In this document: one piece after another, positions 15,989 to 23,707 of the stretch
Numbering within the stretch: position 1 is the stretch's first letter
Layout of the letters: every line of letters starts with the position of its first letter
Origin: Alphaproteobacteria bacterium
GTDB lineage: Bacteria; Myxococcota_A; UBA796; CAJQPC01
Length of the DNA: 64,000 nucleotides
Reading direction: 5' to 3'
NCBI GenBank assembly: GCA_020632795.1
Contig: JACKEV010000023.1
Span: 11,752-75,751, forward strand
Program-made: the position numbers and the translations under genes
Notes under the pieces: generated by a model
Told to the model about the DNA's origin: nothing
Seen by the model: only the letters and a program-made list of their open reading frames with translations
The model's database searches: none

Positions 15989-18034
15989 GTGCGCCTGCTC
16001 ACCCTCGTCCCGCCCTACCGCCACCGCCACTGCCCCCCGGCCGGGGCCGCTGCCCTGCTCGGCCAGGCCCGGATCGATGGACACGCGGATCTCGAGCTGC
16101 TGGACCTGAGGCCGCTGACCCCTGACGTGCTGGCGCCCACCTTCAACCCCGTGGGGACGTTCGGGGAGTCCTTCGTGATGGACATCCCGGACCTGCCGCT
16201 GGCGCTGGGCGTCCTGGCGGCCTTCAGGGACGGTGGCCCGCTGGCTGAGGGTACGCCCGAGCCGCTGTTCGAGCGCTACGCCCTGGAGCGGGGCATCCAC
16301 CCCCGCTGGCTGCGCGGCTGGCTGGCTGACATGGAGGCGTTCCTGGAGGACGTCTGGCGTGGCCTGCCCGCGCTGAGCCTGGTCGGGCTGTCCGTCTGGT
16401 CCTCCAACCTCACGACGAGCCTGATGGCGGCCGCGATGCTCAAGCGCCGACCGGCGCCGCCGCTCATCGTGGCCGGCGGCCCCCAGGTCTCGGAGAGCCG
16501 GGCGTCGGCGCTGCTGGGCCTGCGGGCGGGGCTGTTCGACGCGGTCGTCGTGGGGGAAGGAGAGCGGGCCTTCTGCGAGATCCTGCGGCGCCATCGGGCC
16601 GGGGAAGCCCTGGAGGGCATCCCCGGCGTGCGCACCGCAGCGTGTCCGGCGCTGCCCGAGGCGAGCGCGCCCCTCATCAAGCTCGCCGAGGTGGCCCTCC
16701 CCGACTTCTCTCGCATGGACCTGGCCGCCTACCGCGCGCCTTCGGGCCAGCTTCGCCTGCCCTACCAGCTCTCTCGGGGGTGCACGGACCGCTGCACCTT
16801 CTGCAGCGAGTGGGTGTTCTGGCAGCGCTTCCGACCCGCCTCGGTGGAGCGGAGCCTCGTCCAGTTGGAGGTGCTGAGCGCGCGCTGGGGCGTGCGGGCC
16901 TTCCACTTCACCGACTCCCTGCTCAACGGGCACCCCAGGCAGCTGCGCGCCTTCGCCGAGGGTCTGCTGGAGCGGGATCTGCAGCTGGACTGGGGGGGCT
17001 TCATGCGGGCGCAGATGGACCCGGAGACCGCGAGGCTGCTGCGGGCGGCGGGCTGCAGCTACGCCTACATCGGCGTCGAGTCCCTCTCCGATGAGACCCT
17101 GGCAGCCATGAACAAGCGCCGCACCCGGGCTCAGAACCTGGAGGCCATCGACGCGCTGCTGGAGGCGGGGATCGCCGTCTCGGTGGGGGTGATCCCCGGC
17201 TTCCCTGGCGACACCCGGGCGCGGTTCCTGGCGACGGCCCGGGAGCTGGCCGCCCTGGCCGAGGCCTGGCCGGGCCGGTTCAGCTTCAACGTGGAGCCCT
17301 TCGTGGTCTCGCCGGCCCAGCCCCTGGCCCGGGACCTCGACGCGGTGGGCCTGCGCCCGGTGCCCTGGCCTCCCGAGATCCTGGACATCACGCCGGAGCT
17401 CGCCGACCTCCTGGAGGGCGTGGCCTGCGCCGTGGAGGGCGCCAACCAGGGCGCCGAGCGCGCCGGACAGCTCCAGGTGCTGGAGGTGCTCACCGACGCG
17501 ACGCGAGGCGCGGCCGCCTCCCACCGCCCGGAGGACCTGCCCGAGGATCGGGCTCGCTTCCTCAGCGCCGGGTCCCTGCGCCTTGCGCTGGTCAAGCAGC
17601 GGGGTCGCCTGGTCGGCGCGCTGCTCCGCCCCGAGGAGGAGGCGCGGCTTCGAGCGCTGGTGCAGGAGGGTCGCCCGGGCGCCCCGCTGGGTCAGCATCC
17701 CGGCTTCGCGTCGACCTGGAGGGTCCTGCTGGAGCAGCAGGCCTGGCGTCCCGGGCGTCGGGCCTGGCCCGCGCGGCAGGTCGAGCGCGTGGAGGACCGC
17801 CACCGCTTGTGGGTGCCTGACCACGTCGTCGGCCGGGTCGAGCGCGGGCGGCTCGTGCTCGCCCACCTGCTGAATGGCCGCAGCGCGTCGCTCCCCGCCG
17901 CGCTCGCCACGCCGCTGGCTGCGCTGTCCGAGGCGGCCGGGGCGGCGCCGGCCCTGCGCGGCTGGCTGCCCCAGAGGGAGCTGGACGACCTCCACCGCCA
18001 GGGCTTCCTGCAGGTGCTGCCCCCCAGCGCTTGA
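15989..18034 (+). CDS. B12-type radical SAM protein with C-terminal helical tail
   Basis: 681 residues from GTG 15989. An N-terminal cobalamin-binding-like region (about 1-210, including IVAGGPQVSESRASAL and VVVGEGERAF) precedes the radical SAM core with CTDRCTFC (Cys265, 269, 272). The core continues with FTDSLLNGHPRQL and GVIPGFPGDTRARF. The last 100 residues or so (VVGRVERGRLVLAHLLNG, WLPQRELDDLHRQGFLQ) have the strand-helix rhythm of a PqqD-like winged helix, which in RiPP enzymes binds precursor peptides; this is a weak resemblance. The gene ends 3 bp from the end of the convergent RiPP-type operon, so it may act in that pathway, but it has its own strand and promoter. Confidence 0.85.
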   Translation: MRLLTLVPPYRHRHCPPAGAAALLGQARIDGHADLELLDLRPLTPDVLAPTFNPVGTFGESFVMDIPDLPLALGVLAAFRDGGPLAEGTPEPLFERYALERGIHPRWLRGWLADMEAFLEDVWRGLPALSLVGLSVWSSNLTTSLMAAAMLKRRPAPPLIVAGGPQVSESRASALLGLRAGLFDAVVVGEGERAFCEILRRHRAGEALEGIPGVRTAACPALPEASAPLIKLAEVALPDFSRMDLAAYRAPSGQLRLPYQLSRGCTDRCTFCSEWVFWQRFRPASVERSLVQLEVLSARWGVRAFHFTDSLLNGHPRQLRAFAEGLLERDLQLDWGGFMRAQMDPETARLLRAAGCSYAYIGVESLSDETLAAMNKRRTRAQNLEAIDALLEAGIAVSVGVIPGFPGDTRARFLATARELAALAEAWPGRFSFNVEPFVVSPAQPLARDLDAVGLRPVPWPPEILDITPELADLLEGVACAVEGANQGAERAGQLQVLEVLTDATRGAAASHRPEDLPEDRARFLSAGSLRLALVKQRGRLVGALLRPEEEARLRALVQEGRPGAPLGQHPGFASTWRVLLEQQAWRPGRRAWPARQVERVEDRHRLWVPDHVVGRVERGRLVLAHLLNGRSASLPAALATPLAALSEAAGAAPALRGWLPQRELDDLHRQGFLQVLPPSA

Positions 18035-18037
18035 GGT

Positions 18038-18955
18038 TCAGCGTCGGCCCGCCAGCGCAGCCCGCACCGCGACCCAGGGGGCCCGGTAGCGGTACGTCCG
18101 GGCGACGAGGGTGAAGCCGAGGCGCGCGTAGAGGCGGCGGGCCCCGGCGTTCACGCTGCTGACCTGGAGACGGGCGGCGTGTCCCCGGTCCAGGATCTGC
18201 CGCAGCACCGCGTCTCCCAGCGCTTGCCCCACCCCCTTGCCCTGCGCGGCGGGGTCCACGACGATGCTCTCGATCCACGTCGCGCCGCGGTCGGCCTCCA
18301 GGTGGGCGTAGCCGACCAGCGCGCCGTCCAGCCGAGCCACCCACAGCTCGGCGTCCACGAGCAGCTCGGCCATGCCGGGCGCGGTGAAGGGGACGAAGGA
18401 GATGTCCTCGGCGTAGGCCAGGTTGTGGAGCGCAGCGACCGCGTCGGCCACGGCGGACGGCTCAGCCACAGGCTCGACGCGGAGGCCCTCCACGACCCTC
18501 GATCGCCGGGCGGGGGCCTCCTCGCATCGCATCTCCAGCTCCTCCTCCACCACCGCGAAGCCCAACGCCTCCACGAAGCGGCGACCGGTCGCCCACGCCT
18601 CGGGGCAGAGGGTCTGCAGGGTGACCGCCTCGAGCGCCTGGTCCAGCTCGGTGATCGCCCACAGGAGCCGACCGCCGACGCCCTCCCGGCGGCGGGTGAG
18701 GTCGACCAGGACGCGAAAGTGACGCAGCGGGGTCCCCTCCGGGCTGCGCAGGGAGGAGGTCGCCAGGCCGATCAGGCGGCCGTCCTCCTCGGCCACGCGG
18801 AACCCGACGCCTCCTTGGTTGACCTCAAACCCCAGGAAGCGCTCCCACGCGGCGGCGCTGAGCGGTCCGCCGGTGCCGTCGGCGGCCAGGCGGTCGTAGA
18901 GGTCGACCACCGCGGGGGTGTCCTCGGCGCGGAGGGCGCGGATCAATACAGCCAC
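18038..18955 (-). CDS. Tandem GNAT N-acetyltransferase, last gene of RiPP-type operon
   Basis: GTG 18955 has GGGAG seven bases upstream and gives 305 residues; a TTG at 18946 would make a 4-bp overlap instead. Two GNAT folds lie in series: residues about 1-150 (FRVAEEDGRLIGLATSSLR, RRREGVGGRLLW) and about 155-300 (WVARLDGALVGYAHLEAD, QGKGVGQALGDAVL, NAGARRLYARLGFTLVART). The second copy has the standard acetyl-CoA loop Q-x-x-G-x-G. The first is more divergent and may be structural. Possible roles are acylating an amine (for example ornithine side chains made by the neighbouring arginase-type enzyme) or self-protection. It overlaps the upstream oxygenase gene by 13 bases. Confidence 0.85.
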   Translation of the reverse strand: MAVLIRALRAEDTPAVVDLYDRLAADGTGGPLSAAAWERFLGFEVNQGGVGFRVAEEDGRLIGLATSSLRSPEGTPLRHFRVLVDLTRRREGVGGRLLWAITELDQALEAVTLQTLCPEAWATGRRFVEALGFAVVEEELEMRCEEAPARRSRVVEGLRVEPVAEPSAVADAVAALHNLAYAEDISFVPFTAPGMAELLVDAELWVARLDGALVGYAHLEADRGATWIESIVVDPAAQGKGVGQALGDAVLRQILDRGHAARLQVSSVNAGARRLYARLGFTLVARTYRYRAPWVAVRAALAGRR

Positions 18956-19698
18956 TGCACGACTCCCTGCCGCGAGCGGCGACGGTTCGGTGTGATCGAG
19001 TGGTAGGCCGGGCCGCGCTGGAAGTCGAGCAGCACCAGGCGATTCGCCTGGGGCACGACCTGGGCGAGCAGGCGCGCGCGAGCGGGCCGCACCCCCACGG
19101 GCGCGGCCACCTCGACCTCCAGCGTGGTGGCTTCCTCCAGGAAGCCCAGCGGCCGGCCGACGAAGGCATCCCACCGGAGCAGGCCGGCGGGCGCGGGGTC
19201 GAGCGTCTCCACCTCCCAGAGCTGGAGGAGCCCCCCGTCCGCCGCCCGCCAGTCCGGGGTGAGGTAGAGCAGCGCCGCGGCGGACTTGCAGGCCTCCGGA
19301 TCCCGGTCGGTGTGCGGCCAGAAACCCAGCGAATCCGGGGGATGACGCCGGGCCTTCACCACCGTGCGCCCGGGCTGGCGCAGCGTGATGTCCAGGGCCC
19401 GAGCCACCCAGTCGTGCCAGGCCGGGGACGTCCAGAGCTCGTGGCCCGGTGACGCCGGGTCGCCGTCCAGGCGCATGGCCAGCGCGTCGTAGTTGAGGTC
19501 GGGGGAGTCGGGGACCAGGGGCAGGGTCGCCCAGGCCGCCTGCAGCGCCTCCAGCGCCTCGGGCCGCAGCAGGTCGTCCACCACCAGGTAGCGCTCGAAG
19601 GGGCGGGCGCGGGCCTGCTCCTGAAGAGCCCGGGGATCGAGCAACTCGGGCCGCAGCCAGGCCTGGAGCACATCAGCGCTCGGCCCCGCGGACCTCAT
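18943..19698 (-). CDS. 2OG-Fe(II) oxygenase-like protein, copy 2
   Basis: ATG 19698 (ATGA overlap with the upstream paralogue) gives 251 residues. The jelly-roll iron triad is visible: HTD with His129 and Asp131, and distal His233 in GPAYHSITPN, followed by Arg residues (241/243) that could hold 2-oxoglutarate. It resembles prolyl-4-hydroxylase-like enzymes. It shares WRAADGGLLQ and the surrounding layout with the neighbouring gene, so the pair arose by duplication and divergence. In this operon the likely job is hydroxylation of residues in the repeat peptide (Pro, Asp, Arg or Val), which is inference. Confidence 0.83.
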   Translation of the reverse strand: MRSAGPSADVLQAWLRPELLDPRALQEQARARPFERYLVVDDLLRPEALEALQAAWATLPLVPDSPDLNYDALAMRLDGDPASPGHELWTSPAWHDWVARALDITLRQPGRTVVKARRHPPDSLGFWPHTDRDPEACKSAAALLYLTPDWRAADGGLLQLWEVETLDPAPAGLLRWDAFVGRPLGFLEEATTLEVEVAAPVGVRPARARLLAQVVPQANRLVLLDFQRGPAYHSITPNRRRSRQGVVQWLY

Positions 19699-20414
19699 GC
19701 CACCCACTGCAGCACCGCGCGGCGCGCCCGGCCGTGGCTCGGGGTCACCGAGTGGACCGCCTGCTGCGGGTGGAGGCCGATGAGCACCGCCCGGTTGCGC
19801 TCCGGGACGACCTGATCGAGCAGGCGCAGGCGCGTGACCGGCAGGTTCCAGGGCCCCCCCAGCTCCAGCACCAGCTCCCGGCGCTCCTCCAGGAAGCCGA
19901 GGTGCTCGCGCTCGCGGTCCGCCCAGCGCATGGGCTCGTCCCCGGGGCGGGTGGGGAGCGCCTGCCAACGCTGGAGGAGCCCCCCGTCCGCCGCCCGCCA
20001 GCCCGGGTCGAGGTAGAGCAGCACGGCCAGGCGACGGGGGATGCCGGGCAGATCGTCGACGTGGGGCCAGAAGCCGCGCGCGTCGGGCGGGTGGATCCGA
20101 GCGGCGACGGTGAGGGCGCAGACCTCAGGCTCCGGCTCGTCCAGCGCGCGGTGCAGCCAACGCATCCAGGCGGGGGCGTAGAACAGCTCGGCCAGCGCGT
20201 CGTCCGGGGCCACCCGGCTGGAGGTGGAGTCGTAGGGCAGACCCTCGTTGTCGGGCGCGAAGCGGCGCCGGGCGAAGTCCGCGTCGATGCGCGCGAGGGC
20301 CTCCTCTCGCAGGAGCCCGTCCACGACCAGCCAGCGGCCGTGGGCGCAGGCTCGGGCGTCCTCGGCCAGGCGCGAGGGGTCCAGCCAACGTGGGGACAGC
20401 CAGCGCTCCAGCAC
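19695..20414 (-). CDS. 2OG-Fe(II) oxygenase-like protein, copy 1
   Basis: 239 residues with the double-stranded beta-helix oxygenase pattern: FWPHVDD (His118, Asp120) and QQAVHSVTPSHGRARR (distal His221, Arg229/231). The N-terminal helix pair WLVVDGLLREEAL parallels YLVVDDLLRPEAL in copy 2. The start lies two bases after the methyltransferase stop and the end overlaps copy 2 by ATGA. Keeping two intact, divergent copies side by side suggests two different target residues rather than dosage. Cytoplasmic. Confidence 0.84.
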   Translation of the reverse strand: MLERWLSPRWLDPSRLAEDARACAHGRWLVVDGLLREEALARIDADFARRRFAPDNEGLPYDSTSSRVAPDDALAELFYAPAWMRWLHRALDEPEPEVCALTVAARIHPPDARGFWPHVDDLPGIPRRLAVLLYLDPGWRAADGGLLQRWQALPTRPGDEPMRWADREREHLGFLEERRELVLELGGPWNLPVTRLRLLDQVVPERNRAVLIGLHPQQAVHSVTPSHGRARRAVLQWVA

Positions 20415-20416
20415 CG

Positions 20417-21370
20417 TCAGATCCCAAGCGGCGGCCGCTGATCGGGGCCGTCGGCGTCCATGTCGTCCCAGTAGTCCTCCAGGGCGAGCTGGTAGGCGTA
20501 GAGGTCAGCGCTCACCGTGGGCTGGTCGGGGTCCAGCAGCGCCTGAAGGCGGCGGGCGTTGCGCCCCGCGCGGCTGCCCTCCGCCCGCGCCGCGCTGTGG
20601 GCGATCGCCTCGCGGAGCAGCGCGTCGCCGCGCAGCAGATCCAGGGCGTACCGGTTGCCGTCGAGGCTTCGGCGCAGCCAGCTCGGGGGACGCTCTCCCT
20701 TGAGGATGACGACGCTGTAGGGGAAGGACACATGCAGCAGGGGGCGGAGCCCGGCGCCGTGGAAGAAGCGGCTGGCCGCCCGCGCCGGGCCCTGGGCGTG
20801 GTGGAAGAAGTCGTCCAGGATGAGCAGCCCCCCCTCGACCAGCCTCGGCCAGAGGGCCTCCAGGCACTGCAGCACCGAGCGGTACAGGTCGGCGTCCACA
20901 TGCACCAGCGCCAACGGTCCCTTGGGGAGGGTGGACAGGGTGCGCTCGAAGAAGCCAGGGACCGGCCGCACCACCGCGTCGAGGCCCTGCTCCGCCAGCA
21001 AGGCCCGGAAGCGCTCGAGCAGCGCCTCCCGGCCCGGTCGGGTCCGGTAGTCGCCTTCGCGGAAGTAGGGGTTGTCGACGGCGTCATCCGGCGGGGGGAG
21101 GCCTTCGAAGCTGTCCAGGGCGTACACCCGTCGACCCGCCGCGCGGGCGAAGTCCCCGAAGAAGACGCTGGTGCCGCCCCGCCCCACGCCGCACTCCACG
21201 AGGTCTCCCTCCAACTGTGGCAGGCGCTCGGCGAGGAGGTGGCCGTACGCCCAGTGCCCCCAGGGCCAGGGCGGCTTGAGGCAGTGGCGCTCCAGCGCGA
21301 CGATGCGAGCGCCCAGCGGCCCGGCGTCCGCGAACCAGCGGGCGTCGAACAGGTCGAAGGGGAAGCTCAT
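20417..21370 (-). CDS. TylF/MycF-like SAM-dependent methyltransferase
   Basis: 317 residues. SAM motif I is LVECGVGRGGTSVFF (58-70), the acidic loop ALDSFEGLPPP (84-93) is characteristic of the TylF family (PF05711), and VHVDADLYRSVLQCLE with GGLLILDDF supplies the Asp residues that bind Mg2+ in macrocin O-methyltransferase. These enzymes methylate hydroxyls of sugars in natural products. Here no sugar genes are present, and the substrate may be a hydroxyl placed by the two adjacent oxygenases. The last 100 residues (RYALDLLRGDALLREAIAHS onward) extend beyond the usual fold and carry an acidic tail. Coupled upstream by ATGA to the arginase-family gene. Confidence 0.85.
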   Translation of the reverse strand: MSFPFDLFDARWFADAGPLGARIVALERHCLKPPWPWGHWAYGHLLAERLPQLEGDLVECGVGRGGTSVFFGDFARAAGRRVYALDSFEGLPPPDDAVDNPYFREGDYRTRPGREALLERFRALLAEQGLDAVVRPVPGFFERTLSTLPKGPLALVHVDADLYRSVLQCLEALWPRLVEGGLLILDDFFHHAQGPARAASRFFHGAGLRPLLHVSFPYSVVILKGERPPSWLRRSLDGNRYALDLLRGDALLREAIAHSAARAEGSRAGRNARRLQALLDPDQPTVSADLYAYQLALEDYWDDMDADGPDQRPPLGI

Positions 21371-22230
21371 CCGGCCCCCTCGAGCTGGCGCTGCAGGGCC
21401 GCGAGCAGGCGGACGAGCCCGAAGACCACCACCTGACCGCTGCGGAGGGTGATCGGGTCCAGGTCCACGTCGTACTCAGTCCAGTCGGCCCCGACCAGGG
21501 GGAGGTCCAGGCGCCGTACGGTCTCCAGCACCCGGTCGAGGTCTCCCAGGGTCAGGCCCTCGGGCAGAGGGTGACGCACCGCAGGCAGCACGCTGGGGTC
21601 GAAGGCGTCGCTGTCCACGGTCAGGTAGACGGGCACGCCCGGCGCCAGGGCCTCGGCCAACCCCGCCACCGTGCTGCGCACCACCCCTGGCGTGGGCTCG
21701 GGGCGCAGGCTGCTGTAGCCCCGCACGCCCACCTGCACCACGCGCTCCACCTCGGGGCAGCGGGCCAGGAAGGAGACGAAGTTGGAGTGGGTGGGCAGGC
21801 TGTCGGGCCGCAGCGGCGCCAGGTCGTGGTGGGCGTCGAGCTGCAGCACCTGCAGGCCACCGATCGCCCGGGCCACCCCGCGGGCCAGGGGCAGGGAGAC
21901 CGCATGGTCCCCCCCCAGCCCCAGCACCACCTTGCCCTGGCGGGCCAACGTCACCGCCGTGGCCTCCACCAGATCGAAGAAGTCCCGGTGTGGCCAGCTC
22001 GCCCGATGCACCAGGTCCCCGAGGTCGCTCAGCCGCAGGGAGGAGAGGACCAGCGCGTCCGTGGCGTAGTCGAGGATGCCCTCAGAGAGGCGCTCGCTGG
22101 CGGTCAGCCCCCGCAGGGTCGAGGGGGCGTGCAGGACGCCGCCGCCCCGGGCCGCGCCGTGGGCGAAGGCCACCCCCAGCGCCACCACCTGGCCCTCGTC
22201 CCCGGAGGGGGCCCCGAAGAGCGTGCTCAT
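21367..22230 (-). CDS. Arginase/ureohydrolase-family enzyme, candidate peptide arginase
   Basis: 287 residues. All six Mn ligands of the ureohydrolase fold are present: His109 in GGDH, Asp132/His134/Asp136 in DAHHD, and Asp206/Asp208 in VDSDAFDP; Glu252 sits where the guanidinium-binding Glu is expected. The loop after DAHHD (LAPLRPDSLPTHSNF) lacks the SGNxHG signature that binds the alpha-amino and carboxylate groups of free arginine in true arginases, and the agmatinase equivalent. Together with its place between the MNIO partner gene and a methyltransferase, coupled by ATGA at both ends, and the Arg-rich repeat precursor, this points to hydrolysis of peptide arginine to ornithine, as in OspR-type peptide arginases. 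Substrate is inferred. Confidence 0.86.
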   Translation of the reverse strand: MSTLFGAPSGDEGQVVALGVAFAHGAARGGGVLHAPSTLRGLTASERLSEGILDYATDALVLSSLRLSDLGDLVHRASWPHRDFFDLVEATAVTLARQGKVVLGLGGDHAVSLPLARGVARAIGGLQVLQLDAHHDLAPLRPDSLPTHSNFVSFLARCPEVERVVQVGVRGYSSLRPEPTPGVVRSTVAGLAEALAPGVPVYLTVDSDAFDPSVLPAVRHPLPEGLTLGDLDRVLETVRRLDLPLVGADWTEYDVDLDPITLRSGQVVVFGLVRLLAALQRQLEGAG

Positions 22231-22901
22231 GGCTCCAGCCCATCCAGGTCGAGCAGCCCCTCCGCCAGCAGGCGTTCGCGGGCGTCCGGGCGGCGGTCGG
22301 TGAAGACCTCCCTGTCGCGGGTGAGCCCTCGGCAGGGGCTCGGGTGCCCGGGGCGCACGGACCAGAAGAAGCCGCTCTGCAGCGCGTCCCAGGCCGGGTC
22401 GAGGGCCGTGACCTTGCGCTGGTCCAGGCAGGCGGCGAAGTCCAGGTAGAGGTCGTCTCGCAGCCCCTCGTCCGCGCCCGGTCGCCGCAGGCCGAAGGCA
22501 TCCCGGGCCCAGAAGAAGAAGCGGCTGTAGCCCTCGTAGGCCCGCCCCACCCCCACCGGGTCGGGCAAGGAGAAGCGCGGTTCGAAGAAGGCGTCCGAGG
22601 AGAGGAACGCGGACAGCCAGCGCTGGCCCAGGGCCTCGCGGGCGTCCCGGGCCCCCAGGTGCCGCAGGGTCGCGGCGAAGACCATCTCCAGATCCTGGGC
22701 GGCCAGCAGCCGCCGACCATGCATCTCCGCGCGGTGGCCCTCCGAGAGAGGGTCGGGCAGGCAGGCGGACCAGTGTGACGGTACCCGCCAGAGGGCGAGG
22801 ACCGCCTCGGGGTCCTCCGCGAAGGCCTGGGCGGTGCGCTCGCAGTAGAGCAGCTTGAGGTGCAGCCGCTGCACCCGCACCAGCTCCAGGGAGCCGCTCA
22901 C
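22227..22901 (-). CDS. Probable MNIO partner protein
   Basis: GTG 22901 overlaps the MNIO stop (GTGA) and gives 224 residues; the frame remains open upstream but that part is the MNIO gene out of frame. The protein is mainly helical, with aromatic-rich segments (RVQRLHLKLLYCERTAQAF, EGYSRFFFWARDAFG, LYLDFAACLDQRKV) and few charged motifs suggestive of catalysis. In MNIO pathways the gene next to the oxidase typically encodes a partner that recruits the precursor (MbnC, TglI and DUF2063 types). I see no clear match to any of them, so the assignment rests on position, coupling and size. Confidence 0.62.
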   Translation of the reverse strand: MSGSLELVRVQRLHLKLLYCERTAQAFAEDPEAVLALWRVPSHWSACLPDPLSEGHRAEMHGRRLLAAQDLEMVFAATLRHLGARDAREALGQRWLSAFLSSDAFFEPRFSLPDPVGVGRAYEGYSRFFFWARDAFGLRRPGADEGLRDDLYLDFAACLDQRKVTALDPAWDALQSGFFWSVRPGHPSPCRGLTRDREVFTDRRPDARERLLAEGLLDLDGLEP

Positions 22902-23707
22902 GACACCACGCGGCGGAGCTGCTCCAGGGTGCGGACGAGGTCCGTCTCCGGCGCGGCGTCCGAGTGCTCGAAGGTCACCGCCCGGAGCGCGGGCAGCTCC
23001 CGCACCAGGGTGGCGGTCAGCGTCAGGATCTCCTCCTCCGGGACCCGGTCGTGGCTGTCGTGCCACCAGCGTCCGCTCTGCCCGGCCCGGATGCCGGCGA
23101 CGTGAAGCTCCACGATCCGCTCGGCGGGCAGGGCGTCCAGGCCGAAGTCGGCGGCTCGACCGAGGTTCCGGTTCGACGCCGTCCAGTGGGCGACGTCGAG
23201 GATGATCAGCGTGTCTCCGGCCTCAGCGACCCGGGCGAGGAAGCGCAGCTCGCTGTCCAGCGCTCCGACGTGCTGGTAGACCGGGGCCAGCTCCAGGGCG
23301 ACCGGGCGACCGTAGAAGGCCTGCAGGGCGCGGGCGTTTCGGGCGGCCACCTCCACGAAGGCTTCGCAGAGGATCGGCGTCACGATGTAGCCCAGCCGGC
23401 CCTCCGCCCCGGGCCCGGCCCAGCAGAGGTGCTCGCCCACCCAGGGGCTGTCCCAGGCGTCCGCAGCCTCGCGCACCTGCTCGGCCAGGCGCAGGTTGAC
23501 CCCCTGGGGGCTGGCGATGGGGTTGATGGGGCAGTGTACGAGCACGGGCACGCCCTCCCCCACCCGGGGAGGGTGCCCCGGGGTGATGGGGAAGTTCGCC
23601 TCGACGTAGTCGATGAGCCCCGCCGTGGCCGCCCGGGCCAGACGCTCATCCTGGTTGGGGTAGTCCCAGCGGGCGCCGAGGGTCGGGCGCCCGGTCGGCA
23701 AGCTCAC
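22898..23707 (-). CDS. MNIO (DUF692) multinuclear non-heme iron oxidase
   Basis: 269 residues from GTG 23707, overlapping the precursor stop by four bases. The DUF692 TIM-barrel residues appear in order: DYVEANF (Glu36), VLVHCP (His58), GEHLCW (His93), ALELAP (Glu139), LDVAHW (Asp171, His174), VELHVAGI (His202) and HDSHD (Asp217, His219). These match the two- or three-iron site of the MbnB/TglH/ChrH class. Such enzymes rearrange or oxidise Cys, or modify other residues including C-terminal Asp. The adjacent precursor contains no cysteine, so the reaction must be of the non-Cys kind. Immediately downstream of the precursor gene, hence likely expressed in step with it. Confidence 0.88.
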   Translation of the reverse strand: MSLPTGRPTLGARWDYPNQDERLARAATAGLIDYVEANFPITPGHPPRVGEGVPVLVHCPINPIASPQGVNLRLAEQVREAADAWDSPWVGEHLCWAGPGAEGRLGYIVTPILCEAFVEVAARNARALQAFYGRPVALELAPVYQHVGALDSELRFLARVAEAGDTLIILDVAHWTASNRNLGRAADFGLDALPAERIVELHVAGIRAGQSGRWWHDSHDRVPEEEILTLTATLVRELPALRAVTFEHSDAAPETDLVRTLEQLRRVVS

